A stretch of 64,000 nt of DNA from Kribbella qitaiheensis (GCF_014217565.1 NZ_CP043661.1:4898001-4962000); one strand, 5' to 3'. Positions 8,705 through 18,599 are shown, counted from the stretch's first letter. Notes: a model not told the origin generated them from the letters alone. Translations and numbers: made by a program.

Positions 8705-9942
8705 CCAGAGTCTTCGCCACGCCACACTTCAGGACGGCGTTCGACCAGGTGATCGAGCCGCTGGTGTTGCCCGGCTCGGTGAGCTCGGGGCGGCCCGGTG
8801 ACCTCAGCATGATCGACTGCATGTCCCGTGGTGTCGCCGTGATCGGCCGCTTCGTCGCCTCGCCTGCCATGCTCGGCATCAAGGTCCGGCCGACCGGCCG
8901 ACCCGTCCGGGTAACCGCACACTTCAGTTTCGACAGTATGGCGCTCGAGTGGTGGCGGGAACGCGTCCCGGCAGGGACCCCGTTCTCTGGTGCCGATCTG
9001 CCGCGGCTGCTGCTGGTCCGTTCGCAGGGCAAGAACCGCGGCGCCCTGCTGCTGAACCGCCAGGCACCGGTCTCCGGGGCTGCCGCGGGAGTCGTCAGCT
9101 TCGACCTCCAGCCGGCGGAGTTGACCGCGGAAGGGCTGTTCGTCCTCGAGGTGGTCAGCGTCGACAACGACAGGCCATCCTGGGCGCCGGCCGCGGCCGC
9201 CGGTTCGATCGGCGTTCTGCTGAAGGAGATCGAGTTCACCGAGGTGGACGGCGATCGCGAGCTCGGCCTGGTCTCGACCGGCAACCTGCTGGTAGATCCG
9301 GACAGCGGCACACTTCCGATCCGGGCGGGGTACTTCGTGGCCAATCCGGCCGACGAGGGCGGGCCACGACACTGGACCGCCCGGGCAACACTGATCGAGC
9401 CTCCGCCCCTGCGGATCACGATCGTGCCGGTACCGGAACCAGAGCCGGTCATCCCGCCGGTGCAGCAGCGGCCGGGCGCCGCCCGGATGCTGAAGCGAAG
9501 GCTCAAGCGTGCGTCCCGCTGGGTCATCCCGGTGGCCGCTGTGCCGGCGGCCAGGCGGACAGGTAAGCGTGCGACTGCCCTGAAGCGCCGGGTCGTGCGA
9601 GCTGCCAAGGGCCGGCCTGCCGCGCCGCCGCCCCCACCTCCGCCGCCGCCCCCACCTCCGCCGATCCCGGTCGGACCGCCACCGAACCCGCTCGCCGACG
9701 CGATGGCGGCCCTGGTCAGCCAGAACGCCGTCCAGGTGGAGCTGGTTGGTGTCGGGCCCGGCACGGTCCCCGGCGTACAGGTGCTGGCGCAGGCGGACGC
9801 GGAGATCGAGATCGTCACCGACGGCCCGCTGACGGGTCCGACGCTGATCCGGTTGTCGGTCGACCCGTCGGGCCTGCGCGAGGTGCTGGGCATGATCGGC
9901 GCGAAGGTCCGCTGGGATCTCGTCGTCCGGGCCGAGTCCTGA
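8701..9942 (+). CDS. Unrecognised protein with a 13-proline hinge
   Basis: A 413-residue protein starting at a GTG that overlaps the previous stop (GTGA), so it is translationally coupled. No family recognised. Residues ~1-250 look like a beta-rich domain (ITIVPVPEPEPVIPP ends it). Next come a strongly basic stretch (KRRLKRASRW, KRATALKRRVVRAAKG), then 13 consecutive prolines followed by IPVGPPPNP, and a ~95-residue C-terminal domain ending KVRWDLVVRAES. No signal peptide or membrane segment is evident, so it is probably cytoplasmic. It sits between the capsule-type enzyme and the beta-helix protein, all coupled, suggesting one glycan-related operon. The proline run is encoded by an exact tandem repeat (9625-9660). 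Confidence 0.75.
   Translation: MTRVFATPHFRTAFDQVIEPLVLPGSVSSGRPGDLSMIDCMSRGVAVIGRFVASPAMLGIKVRPTGRPVRVTAHFSFDSMALEWWRERVPAGTPFSGADLPRLLLVRSQGKNRGALLLNRQAPVSGAAAGVVSFDLQPAELTAEGLFVLEVVSVDNDRPSWAPAAAAGSIGVLLKEIEFTEVDGDRELGLVSTGNLLVDPDSGTLPIRAGYFVANPADEGGPRHWTARATLIEPPPLRITIVPVPEPEPVIPPVQQRPGAARMLKRRLKRASRWVIPVAAVPAARRTGKRATALKRRVVRAAKGRPAAPPPPPPPPPPPPPIPVGPPPNPLADAMAALVSQNAVQVELVGVGPGTVPGVQVLAQADAEIEIVTDGPLTGPTLIRLSVDPSGLREVLGMIGAKVRWDLVVRAES
9625..9660 (+). repeat. 18-bp exact tandem repeat encoding polyproline
   Basis: Two exact copies of CCGCCGCCCCCACCTCCG (9625-9642 and 9643-9660), in frame. Each copy encodes six prolines with the same codon order; a further CCG gives 13 in a row. Six-codon units make in-frame length change by slippage possible. 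Confidence 0.95.
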
Positions 9943-10922
9943 CGGTCGTCGGGTACCGGCCGCGGCTCAGCGGCAACGGCGACGAGAACGGTGAGCTGCT
10001 CCGCCGCCTGCTGACCGAGTTCGAACCCGGGCGCGTGGTGCTACCGGCCGGGTCCTACCCGATCACCGCAGGCCTCGTGCTCACCGACAACTGGTCCCTG
10101 TCCGGCTCCGGTACGACGTTGTGGCGTCCGGAGGCCGAGGCATCGCCACTGATCGCGGTGCTCGGATCGGGCGTCACCGTCACGGACCTGACCCTCGAAC
10201 TCCCCGACGCCTCACCCGGCCCGCACGACGGCGCGGAATGGACCGCCATCACGATCGGCCGCTACTTCTACGCCGAACAACCGGAGTGGATCGAACAGAT
10301 CGTCGTACGCCGGGTGGTGATCCGGCGCGCCGGACGCTGCGCGGCGAACAACATCACCCTGATCGGCGCCGTCCGGGAGGTGCTGCTCTCGGACATCACC
10401 GTGCACGGCGGCGGCACAGCCTTCATCGCGCACTGGGGTGCGGTCGGCGCCGGAGTCAGCGACATCACCGGCCACTCGCTGCACCCGCATCACTTCCAGG
10501 TCGACGGTCTGCGGGTGTGCGACGCGTTCGAGGCCTTCTGCCTCAGCTCGGTGTACGACGTCGAAGTACGGGACGTGCGGTGCGAGCGGGTGGAGATCGG
10601 ATTCCGGTTGCTGCCCGGGGACAACACCGACCGGTACCGCGATCCGGGTGCCGAAATGGGCATCAACCAAGGCCTGTCGATCCACGGGTGCGACATCGGC
10701 TGGTGCGGCGACCTGTACGCGATCCGGGTCGCGGGCTGGGGCCGGAGCGAGGTCGACGGTGCCGTCACCACCCGCGCGTTCGTCGACCTCGACCTTCGTG
10801 ACGTGACGATCCGGCCGTTGCCGGTAGTGGTCGCGCGCCAACCGCCCCGGCCGGGACGGCGGCCGATCGTGGTCGAGGATGCCGGCTCGGTCGACCTCGC
10901 CGGCGTCCGTGTGCTGCCCTGA
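9939..10922 (+). CDS. Right-handed parallel beta-helix (pectate-lyase-like) protein
   Basis: A 327-residue protein if translation starts at the CTG at 9939, which overlaps the upstream stop (CTGA); otherwise 295 residues from GTG 10035. The upstream start is favoured because the extra residues (GNGDENGELLRRLLTEF) complete the usual opening of this fold, where an 'xD(D)T/ENxxLLRxxL' helix precedes VVLPAGSYPI. The body consists of repeated short beta-strand turns (GSGVTVTDLTLE, VREVLLSDITVHGG, VYDVEVRDVRCE, SIHGCDIGWCGD). The fold is used by polysaccharide lyases, epimerases and phage tailspikes. No signal peptide is seen. Enzymatic activity cannot be told from sequence. It is the last gene of the 7.0-10.9 kb run and ends 3 bp from the convergent member C. 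Confidence 0.7.
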   Translation: MTVVGYRPRLSGNGDENGELLRRLLTEFEPGRVVLPAGSYPITAGLVLTDNWSLSGSGTTLWRPEAEASPLIAVLGSGVTVTDLTLELPDASPGPHDGAEWTAITIGRYFYAEQPEWIEQIVVRRVVIRRAGRCAANNITLIGAVREVLLSDITVHGGGTAFIAHWGAVGAGVSDITGHSLHPHHFQVDGLRVCDAFEAFCLSSVYDVEVRDVRCERVEIGFRLLPGDNTDRYRDPGAEMGINQGLSIHGCDIGWCGDLYAIRVAGWGRSEVDGAVTTRAFVDLDLRDVTIRPLPVVVARQPPRPGRRPIVVEDAGSVDLAGVRVLP

Positions 10923-10925
10923 AGC

Positions 10926-13205
10926 TCAGCGCAGCTGCCAGACCTGCACGTCGGCACGCTCGTACAGCGAAGTGGCGATCAGCTTCATCCGCTTCTCGTC
11001 GACAGCGCCGAAACGCTTGTCCACAAAGAGAAAACCAACCCCGTACTTCTGCTTCAGCACGTCTGCGGTAGCCGGGGAGGGATCGGTGAAGACGGCGTCG
11101 TTCTCAGCCTTCAACTGAGCATCCCAGAACGGGGCGGCCCAGTACCGGCCGGCTTTGGCCTCCTCGCTGTCCGCGGCGTTCGAGCGGACGGTGTAGCCCC
11201 AGCCTTCCAACAGCACCCGGCGCTCCGACCAGCCCGCCAGCCAGAACGCGCGGCTGTCGCAGAGTGCCCGGCCGGGGATCCGGCAGTGCGCGTTCGTGGC
11301 CACCAGGTCGTCGGGAGCCGAGTGTGAACGGAGGAGGCGAGCAGCCTCCCTGCCGTCCGGCGGCAGGTAGGACGGGCCTGCGGCCAGGGAAACGTGGTCG
11401 AGGCCGTTCACGTCGACGGCCTGCCAGAACCGGGCCAGCATCCTGTACGTGGGCAGCGTTCCCATGCCGATCACCAGTACGAAGGCAGCGGCCGCAGCCG
11501 ACAAGCGGGTGCCGGACTTCTTCGCCACCAAGGACAGCAGGAGACCAACTACGGCAGCGGCGGCGAGTCCGACCAGCAACGGACCAGCGGCGTACCAGAG
11601 GGCCTGCCAGTTGTTGCCGGCGACGGGCCTCGTGGTGTTGGCCCGGGAGATGGCCAAGGCGATCGGCCCGCCGAGTGCGGCCGCGACGACGAGCAGCAAC
11701 CCGATCTTCCAGTCCGTACGCCGGACCAGCAGCGCCAGTCCCCAGACGGCCATCGGGATCATCAGGGCGATCGCGGCCCGGGTGAAGTACCGCTCGGAAC
11801 CACCGAGCTGGACGAGGACCAGCGTCGCGCCCATGCCGCCGATCGCGATGCCGCTCAGCGCCGCGACGCCGGGGTGTGTGACAAGCCTGCGGCCGAAGGC
11901 GAACAGCGCGGCGGCCAGCAGCAGGTACCCGGACAGATCCAGGAGCGACAGGGTGAAGGTGGAGACAGGGCCCCAGGCGTTGCCCCCGACGGCGGAGAAA
12001 CCGTAGGGCAGGCGCTGCGCGTTCACCTGCACGAACGGCTTGATCGTCGTTCCCTGGGTGGCGCCGCCGAAGATCACGAACTGGGCGAACAGGAAGGCGC
12101 CGATGACGATGCCCAGGCTGATCAGGCTCGGCAGGTGGAACCGCCGGCGGAACACCAGCCAACTGGCGCACGCCATGCAGCAAGCCGCGGCCAGCAACGG
12201 AATCATGGTGGCTTTGGCGGCCATCACACCGGCGACCGACAGCGTGAAGAGGATCCAGACCGTCGGGCGTGGCAGCCGGCGATGCCGGACGATCCCGACC
12301 AGCAGGGCGACGGCGGGAATCACCATCATCTGGCCGAACGACTGCGAAGGGCTGGCCCACCACGCCTGCCCCAGCAACGGAGCGGAGCTTCCGCGCTGCC
12401 AGCCGACCAGGGTCACGCCCGACGTGCAGACGAGCACCGCGGCTGCAACCGGCCCGGTCCAGCGGCGGCGGGCCCAGCTCTGCGCCAGTCCGGCGATGCC
12501 GAGCGTGGCGGCGACCAGCATCGTCACCGGGATGATCCGCCGGACCAGGACCTCGATCTCCACCCCGGTTGCCCAACTGGTCGCGGCGATGTGCGCGTGG
12601 CTGTACCAGTGGTACTGCAGCGGGACACCGTGCACGTACGGCGTGGTGAAGGGCACGTGGTGCTTGAGTTCTGCCGCCAACGCGATGTGGAACGGCATGT
12701 CGACGTACGGGTAGTCGGAGCCGAAGCCCGCCAGCGGTTCGGTCCGATAGGTGCCGATGGCAAGCATCAGGATGCCGAGCATGATGCTGACCGCGATCAG
12801 CCAGGCGCCCCCGACGCCGCCCGACGGACTGCCGTGCCACCAGCGCCGCAGCCGTGGATCGATCGCGAAGGCGACCAGGATCACGATCGGCGCGACCGTC
12901 ACCACTTGGGGGAACCCGGCCCAGCGTCCAGGTAGATATACCAGCAGTTGCAGCGCGCAGCCGACGGCGAAGCCCGCACCGGCATCGAGGTAGAACACGT
13001 CGGTGCGGCCGCGCAGACTACGCCAGATCAGCATGCCGGGCAGGCCGACGCCGAACAGGAGGTACGCCGTCAGCGCGGCCAGGTCGGCGTTGTCGACCTC
13101 GTAGTGGTGCAGCGCGATCCAGGCGAAAGCCAACGTCGCCGCCGGAGCAGCCCATCGGAGCAGCCATTTCAGCGGGCCTGGAGATGCCATGTCGCGCAGT
13201 GTCAC
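10926..13205 (-). CDS. Large polytopic membrane protein, local paralog family (member C)
   Basis: A 759-residue polytopic membrane protein. Family motifs: YVDMPFHIALAAELKHH; GVPLQYHWYSHAH; SPSQSFGQ; AAKATMIP (Lys kept, first Ser replaced by Ala); LGGSERYFTRAA; TNAHC...LCDSRAFWLAG.SERRVLLEGWGYT; and LKQKYGVGFLFVDKRFG, where Trp of the usual GVRW is Phe. It follows member D on the same strand with a 12-bp gap and is probably cotranscribed with it. The role is inferred as for the other members: extracytoplasmic transfer or polymerisation of a lipid-linked glycan. Confidence 0.8.
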   Translation of the reverse strand: MTLRDMASPGPLKWLLRWAAPAATLAFAWIALHHYEVDNADLAALTAYLLFGVGLPGMLIWRSLRGRTDVFYLDAGAGFAVGCALQLLVYLPGRWAGFPQVVTVAPIVILVAFAIDPRLRRWWHGSPSGGVGGAWLIAVSIMLGILMLAIGTYRTEPLAGFGSDYPYVDMPFHIALAAELKHHVPFTTPYVHGVPLQYHWYSHAHIAATSWATGVEIEVLVRRIIPVTMLVAATLGIAGLAQSWARRRWTGPVAAAVLVCTSGVTLVGWQRGSSAPLLGQAWWASPSQSFGQMMVIPAVALLVGIVRHRRLPRPTVWILFTLSVAGVMAAKATMIPLLAAACCMACASWLVFRRRFHLPSLISLGIVIGAFLFAQFVIFGGATQGTTIKPFVQVNAQRLPYGFSAVGGNAWGPVSTFTLSLLDLSGYLLLAAALFAFGRRLVTHPGVAALSGIAIGGMGATLVLVQLGGSERYFTRAAIALMIPMAVWGLALLVRRTDWKIGLLLVVAAALGGPIALAISRANTTRPVAGNNWQALWYAAGPLLVGLAAAAVVGLLLSLVAKKSGTRLSAAAAAFVLVIGMGTLPTYRMLARFWQAVDVNGLDHVSLAAGPSYLPPDGREAARLLRSHSAPDDLVATNAHCRIPGRALCDSRAFWLAGWSERRVLLEGWGYTVRSNAADSEEAKAGRYWAAPFWDAQLKAENDAVFTDPSPATADVLKQKYGVGFLFVDKRFGAVDEKRMKLIATSLYERADVQVWQLR

Positions 13206-13217
13206 GGGAAGGAAGTA

Positions 13218-15575
13218 TTACGGAAGTTCGTAGATCAACGCGTCAGAAGACCTGAAGCGCAGGCGGGCCAGCGTGTCGAGCTTGGCCGAGACGACGGTCT
13301 GAGTGGGGTCGGCGTACAGCCAGCGGACGCCGTACTCGACCTTCAGCAGGCGCAGGTTGTCCCTGGTCGGCGTGGTGAAGGCGCGGTCGTTGTCCTCGAG
13401 CTTCTGCTCGTCCCAGAACGGCAGGCCGTTCGGGCTCATCCCGGTCGAGGCGACCAGTTCGTTGATGGTGTTCGTGTAGCCCCAGCCCTCGACCAGGACG
13501 TGCCGCTCGCTCAGGGCGGCGATCCAGAAGTGCCGGGAGTCGCAACCGGTGGTGTTCTTCAACGTGCAGTGCGCGTTGGTCGCGATCAGCTCGCCGGGCG
13601 CCGTGTGGTCCTTCAGCCACAGGGCGGCCCCTGTCTGCGTAGTCGAAGGGCCGAGCTTGTAGTCGTCGGACAGCGGAGCCAGGTCGGTCCGGTGGTAATT
13701 GGCCATCGCCTGCACCGGCAGGAGGAGCCCGGCGCCCATCCCGGCGAGCACGAAGGACGCCAGGGCGACTCTGGTCGGCCGCCCTCGACGCCTGGCCAGC
13801 TTCCACACCGTCGTCACCAGCGCGGCCAGCACGATCAGGAGGCCGACCGTCCAGCTCCAGGGAGCGATCAGACCGGTCAGCTGACCGTCGGGCTTCAGGA
13901 ACGGGGTGCCTGCGCCCGGCTGAGCCTTCACGATCGCCCGGGCCAGGGCGGTCGCCCCGGCCCCGCCGAGCAGCGAGGCGGACACGACCAGCCCCGATCG
14001 CCGGTCGGCGAACCAGAACACCAGCATCCAGGCGCCGGCTGCGGCGAGTGCGGCGATGATCGGTACCGCGGTCCGGTGGAAGTAGAGCTGGCTGGTGCCC
14101 GGCTGGTCGGTCAGCACCAGGCCGCCGAAGCCCGCGATCGAGATGCCGACGAGGAAGATCATCCCCGGATCGCGGAACCAGCGGGCCGCCGTACCGAGGA
14201 GCACGAGCAGTCCGGCGGAGCCGAGCAGGAGGCCGAGGCACATGGTGATCCCGCTGATCCACATCGCACCGTGGTCGAAACCGCCACCCTCGACCGGTTT
14301 GGCGACCAGCGGGTAGATGCCCACCTTGGCGAAGGTGATCCAGGGCCGGACGGCGAGACCGGACGACTTGTTGCCGAACACCACCACGATGGCCGCCAGG
14401 AAGATCCCGCCGAGCACCGCCGCGATCAGCAGCGCGCCCTTGGCGAAGCGGCCGTAGAGGAGCCGGATGAACACCACCAGCCCGAGCCCGCAGATGATCA
14501 GCGGCAGCACGGTCGCCTTGGAGCCGGACGCGGCCGCAGCGATCACCACGAAGAGAATCCAGGTGCCGGGCCCGCTTCGGCCGCGCAGCAGGTCGACCCC
14601 GATGAGCGCCAGCAACGTGATCAGGGCGCCGCCGAGATTCTGGGTCGGGCTGCCCCAGTCATAGCTGATCAGGCTCTCGGTCGGTAGCCGGACCGCTGGG
14701 TAGACGTCCACGGTGCCGGCGATGGAGGCCACGGCGATGGCGAGAGGACCGGCCCAGCGCGAGCCCGGTGCGACCCGGTCGGTCAACGCGTAGATCAGGG
14801 CGCAGCCGGCGAGCATCAGTGGGATCCAGCCGATGTTGTAGACCAGCTCGGTCAGATTCACGCCGGTCGCCCAGGACGTCGCCGCGGTGAACTGGTGCCA
14901 GAAGTAGTGGTAGTCCATCCGCTCGCCGTTGACGTACGGCGCTTGCAGCGGCACGTCGTACTTCGCGCTGGCGGCCAGTGCCTGGTGGAACGCCATGTCA
15001 GGCGCGTTCGAGCGGGCATCGGTGTACGGCGCGGGGGTGAGATTCCGGTAGCGCCCGATCGCGTACAGAGGCGCCGCACAGGCGATGGCGACCAGCCAGG
15101 CGGTCAACGGCGAGACCGGCCGCTCGACCCGGCTCAGGCAGCGTCGGCGCCAGGTCGGCACGACGGCCACCACGATCAGCACAGGAGCGGCCCAGAGCCA
15201 GGCCCATTGCTGACCACCAAGCGGGGCGACTGCCAGGTAAACCAGGATCAGCAGGGACACGCCGACCAGCGATCCGGCCGCGAAATCCTCGATCAGGTTG
15301 TGCCGGAACGGGCTGGCCAGCCGCCAGAGCAGCGTGCCGGGCAGCGTGATCCCGAAGACCCAGAACCGCAGCAGGGCGACGATGTTGTCGCCCGTCGAGT
15401 GCCCGGCCATCAGCCAGATCACCAACCAGGCAAGGGCGATTCCGCCCGCCACCTTCACCGCGGCGGCCCCGATGGCTCGCCAGGGAAGCAAGGAGACGAG
15501 GGACGGCATCGGACGGGGAGTCTCACGCTCCGGAGCTTCAGGGCTACTGGAGGTGACCCCCGTCGTCGTCGGCAC
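13218..15575 (-). CDS. Large polytopic membrane protein, local paralog family (member D)
   Basis: Polytopic membrane protein of ~785 residues from the GTG at 15575 (VPTTTGVTSSSPEAP); the frame is open to an ATG at 15608, giving 796. The later start is preferred because it leaves room for the promoter and ribosome site of the divergent glycosyltransferase at 15642. Family motifs: APDMAFHQALAASAKYD; GERMDYHYFWHQF; SPTQNLGG; GSKATVLP; QPGTSQLYFHRTAVP; TNAHC...GCDSRHFWIAALSERHVLVEGWGYT; and LKVEYGVRWLYADPTQT. It is closest to member A by eye, with the same HQFTAATSWATG stretch. Likely first gene of a D-C pair. Confidence 0.8.
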   Translation of the reverse strand: MPTTTGVTSSSPEAPERETPRPMPSLVSLLPWRAIGAAAVKVAGGIALAWLVIWLMAGHSTGDNIVALLRFWVFGITLPGTLLWRLASPFRHNLIEDFAAGSLVGVSLLILVYLAVAPLGGQQWAWLWAAPVLIVVAVVPTWRRRCLSRVERPVSPLTAWLVAIACAAPLYAIGRYRNLTPAPYTDARSNAPDMAFHQALAASAKYDVPLQAPYVNGERMDYHYFWHQFTAATSWATGVNLTELVYNIGWIPLMLAGCALIYALTDRVAPGSRWAGPLAIAVASIAGTVDVYPAVRLPTESLISYDWGSPTQNLGGALITLLALIGVDLLRGRSGPGTWILFVVIAAAASGSKATVLPLIICGLGLVVFIRLLYGRFAKGALLIAAVLGGIFLAAIVVVFGNKSSGLAVRPWITFAKVGIYPLVAKPVEGGGFDHGAMWISGITMCLGLLLGSAGLLVLLGTAARWFRDPGMIFLVGISIAGFGGLVLTDQPGTSQLYFHRTAVPIIAALAAAGAWMLVFWFADRRSGLVVSASLLGGAGATALARAIVKAQPGAGTPFLKPDGQLTGLIAPWSWTVGLLIVLAALVTTVWKLARRRGRPTRVALASFVLAGMGAGLLLPVQAMANYHRTDLAPLSDDYKLGPSTTQTGAALWLKDHTAPGELIATNAHCTLKNTTGCDSRHFWIAALSERHVLVEGWGYTNTINELVASTGMSPNGLPFWDEQKLEDNDRAFTTPTRDNLRLLKVEYGVRWLYADPTQTVVSAKLDTLARLRFRSSDALIYELP

Positions 15576-15641
15576 GCCCAGAGCGTAGCGGGGTCGCGGG
15601 GGACCCAAGCCGGGTAACCTCGCCGGGGGAGGGCTTACTCG

Positions 15642-16650
15642 ATGCAGACCACTCGGCCGGTGTTGTCCGTCGTCGTACCGATGTACGACGAGGAAGAGGT
15701 GCTGCCGATCTTCTTCGAGCGGATGCGCCCACTACTGGACGGTCTCGGCATCAGCTACGAACTGGTCGTGGTCGACGACGGCAGCCGTGACGCCACCGCG
15801 GCCCCTGCTCGCCGAGGCGGCCACCAGTTGGCCCCAGCTCCGGTTGATCCGGCTGCTGCGCAACAGCGGGCACCAGGCTGCCCTGTCGGCCGGATTCCAG
15901 CTGGCTCGCGGTGAATATCTGGTCACCATCGACGCCGACCTGCAGGACCCGCCCGAGGTGATCGCCGACCTGCTCGCCACTGCCCGGGACGACGACGTCG
16001 ATGTCGTGTACGGCGTGCGCTCCGACCGCTCGAGTGACAGCTGGGCGAAGCGGACCACCGCACGGCTCTACTACCGGCTGATGTGCCGCCTGGTCGGCAG
16101 GGATCTGCCCTTCGACGCGGGCGACTTCCGGCTGGTCTCCCGGCGGGTGGTCGACGCGGTGAACCAGTTGCCCGAGGACGGCCGGGTCTTCCGGCTGGTG
16201 ATCCCGTGGCTGGGCTTCCCGAGTGCCGAGGTGAAGTACGTCCGGGCCGAGCGGGCTGCCGGGAGTACGAAGTACACGGTGTCCAAGATGTTCCGGCTGG
16301 CGTTCGACAGCCTGACCGCCTTCTCGGCGGCGCCGCTGCGGCTGGCGACCTGGCTCGGGCTGCTCGGCGGTCTGCTGTCGGTCGGGGTCGTGGTCGTGGC
16401 GCTGGTGATCAAGCTGACCGGCCGGAGCATCCCCGGCTGGACCTCCACGGTGCTGGCTGTCGGCACGATCGGTGCGCTCCAGTTGCTCTGCCTAGGCCTG
16501 CTGGGGGAGTACGTGGCCCGGCTGTTCCAGGCGAGCCAGCAGCGGCCGCAGTTCATGATCGGTTACGACAGTCTCGAGGACCCCGGCCACCACTCGTACG
16601 CCGAGGCTGTGGAGGAAACTGTTTCGGATCAAGGGCCCGACCAACGGTAG
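15642..16650 (+). CDS. Family 2 glycosyltransferase with C-terminal membrane anchor (DPM1/GtrB-like), +1 frameshift
   Basis: Frame-corrected length 335 residues. The N-terminal GT-A domain (VLSVVVPMYDEEEVLP, LVVVDDGS, then IDADLQDPPEVI) is that of dolichyl-phosphate-mannose/undecaprenyl-phosphate-sugar synthases; two hydrophobic segments follow (LATWLGLLGGLLSVGVVV and a second near 16,450). Such enzymes charge undecaprenyl phosphate with one sugar for GT-C acceptor enzymes, which fits the membrane paralogs around it. The frame breaks at GGCCCC 15800-15805: one base too many. Corrected reading is GSRDATAALLAEAA and restores a full gene. ATG 15642 has GGGGGAGGG about 8 bp upstream. The wecE gene follows after 11 bp. 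Confidence 0.8.
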
Positions 16651-16661
16651 GCTCCTACCTC

Positions 16662-17808
16662 ATGCCAGACCTGTCTCCGATCCCCTTCGTCAAGGCCTAT
16701 GCGGCGGGCGACGAACTCGCCTACGTCAACCAGTCCTTCTCCTCGCCCGCGGTCGTCGGGGACGGTCCGTTCACCGCCCGCGCCTCCGAGCTGATCACGA
16801 AGCTGACCGGTGGCGTCGGGAGCCTGCTGACCCCGTCCTGCACGCACGCGCTGGAGATGACCGCGCTGCTGCTCGACCTGGCGGCCGGCGACGAGGTGAT
16901 CATGCCGTCGTTCACCTTCGTCTCGACGGCCAACGCCTACGCGCTGCGCGGCGCCGTACCGGTGTTCGTGGACGTCCGCCCGGACACGCTGAACCTGGAC
17001 GAGACGCAGATCGAGGCCGCGATCACCGACAGGACCAAGGCGATCGTCGTGGTCCACTACGCTGGCATCGCGGTCGAGATGGACACCGTGCTGGCGATCG
17101 CCGACAAGCACGGCCTGGCCGTGATCGAGGACAACGCGCACGGCCTCGGCGGTTCGTACAAGGGCCGCCCGCTCGGCTCCCTCGGGCAGATGGCGACGCA
17201 GTCCTTCCACGGCACCAAGAACGTGCACTGCGGCGAGGGTGGCGCGCTGATCCTGAACGACGCCGACCTGCTGCACCGGGCCGAGGTGATCCGGGAGAAG
17301 GGCACCAACCGGAGCCAGTTCTTCCGCGGTCAGGTCGACAAGTACCGCTGGGTCGACATCGGCTCCAGCTACCTGCTGGCCGACCCGCTGGCCGCCTTCC
17401 TGACCGCCCAGCTCGAGCTGTTCGACGAGATCCAGGCGCCGCGGCTGGCGATCTGGGAGCGGTACCACGCGAAGCTCGCCGACTGGGCCGAGGCGAACGG
17501 CATCACCCGTCCGACGGTCCCCGCGGGCTGCGTGCACCCGGCTCACATGTACTGGGTGCTGATGCCGTCCCACGAGCACCAGCTCGGGCTGATCGCGTAC
17601 CTGCGCGAGCGCAACATCACCGCGACCTTCCACTACGTGTCGCTGCACTCGGCCCCGGCCCGGCGAGAAGTACGGCCGGGTCGGTCCGGGCGGCTGCGAC
17701 GTCACCGACGACATCAGCAACCGGCTGGTCCGGCTGCCGCTGTTCAGCCAGCTCACCGAGGCCGAACAGGACCGCGTGATCGACGGTCTGCTCTCGTACC
17801 CGCTCTGA
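16662..17808 (+). CDS. wecE: dTDP-4-amino-4,6-dideoxygalactose transaminase (WecE/RffA), +1 frameshift near the 3' end
   Basis: PLP-dependent DegT/DnrJ/EryC1 aminotransferase that converts dTDP-4-keto-6-deoxyglucose to dTDP-Fuc4N using glutamate. Frame-corrected length is 381 residues, normal for WecE. Signature stretches include LLTPSCTHALEM, DEVIMPSFTFVSTANA, FVDVRPDTLN, VHYAG, the PLP-lysine context SFHGTKN, and REKGTNRSQFFRGQVDKY, which matches the Escherichia coli enzyme closely. The frame is lost at GGCCC 17657-17661; deleting one C gives HSAPAGEKYG, as in the family's C-terminal motif, and continues to DRVIDGLLSYPL and the TGA at 17806. The stop overlaps the next ATG (ATGA). It could in principle act as PseC, but the resemblance is to WecE. 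Confidence 0.82.
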
Positions 17809-18599
17809 TGGGCTGGTACGACGCGCTGGAGGCCGGCGAGCTGATCAGCGCCCCGTCGGCGTACGAATCGAAGCGGTTCGGTGTCTCGGTCGACCGGGTC
17901 ACCGTGTCGGCCTCGGCCGGGACGCAGCTGGCCGAGGTGCTCACCGCGGTGGACAAGTCGGCGGCCGACGTCGTCGTACTGCGCTATCCGGCTCGCGAGG
18001 CGCACTGGTTCGCCGCGCTGGCCAACGGCCCACGGACGGCCTTGCTGGCCGACAGTCTCGTCTACTGGTCGCTCCCGGTCGGCAAGGGCCGTCGCCCGGC
18101 TCCGCTGGCGGGGTTCAACGCCGGCCTGGAGCGGACGATCGACGACGACCTGGTGGACGACCTGGTCGGCGACATCTTCGGCGACTACGGCAACCACTAC
18201 TGCGCGAACCCGTTGTTCGACCGGGCTCTCGCACTGGCCGGCTACCAGGAGTGGGCCCGGCGCAGCATCGCCGACGAGGGCGCCGTCGTACTGCGGGGTC
18301 CGGACCGCCGGGTGCTCGGCCTGGCGACCGTCGACCAGGAGCAGTCCTGGACCGAGATCGAGCTGGCCGGCGTAGTACCGGCTGAGCAGGGCCGGGGACG
18401 CTACGGGCACCTGCTCGCGGCGGTCGAGGACGCGAGTACGTCGCGGCGGCTGGTGATCTCGACACAGGGCCACAACACCGGTGTTCAGCGGGCCTGGGCC
18501 AGGTACGGTTTCGAGCCCGTTCACACTCTGTTGACAGTCCATCTCGTAACGCCAGGATTGCTGCCGGGTGAACAGGAACAGGCCGGTCGCGAAGGGTGA
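17808..18599 (+). CDS. GNAT acetyltransferase, WecD-like
   Basis: A 263-residue protein whose C-terminal ~120 residues form a GNAT domain: VLGLATVDQ, AGVVPAEQGRGRYGHLLAAVE (acetyl-CoA loop, an R/Q-x-x-G-R/Y-G variant), STQGHNTGVQRAWARYGFEPV. The N-terminal half is a divergent GNAT-like segment (PAREAHWFAAL), as in WecD. Its ATG overlaps the wecE stop, so I infer that it N-acetylates dTDP-Fuc4N to dTDP-Fuc4NAc. Another amino-sugar acceptor is possible because no substrate residues can be read from the sequence. Confidence 0.78.
   Translation: MGWYDALEAGELISAPSAYESKRFGVSVDRVTVSASAGTQLAEVLTAVDKSAADVVVLRYPAREAHWFAALANGPRTALLADSLVYWSLPVGKGRRPAPLAGFNAGLERTIDDDLVDDLVGDIFGDYGNHYCANPLFDRALALAGYQEWARRSIADEGAVVLRGPDRRVLGLATVDQEQSWTEIELAGVVPAEQGRGRYGHLLAAVEDASTSRRLVISTQGHNTGVQRAWARYGFEPVHTLLTVHLVTPGLLPGEQEQAGREG

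Noticed and set aside
6967..9942. Apparent single gene of 991 codons
   Set aside because: It joins the 5' part of the capsule-type gene to the next gene through ~1.2 kb of wrong-frame, Arg/Pro-rich nonsense; the true coding frame in the middle is the next one, and a GGCCC site marks the slip.
16083..18599. Apparent 838-codon gene linking the aminotransferase to the acetyltransferase
   Set aside because: The aminotransferase has its own C-terminus and stop (17806) in the neighbouring frame, overlapping the ATG of the acetyltransferase.
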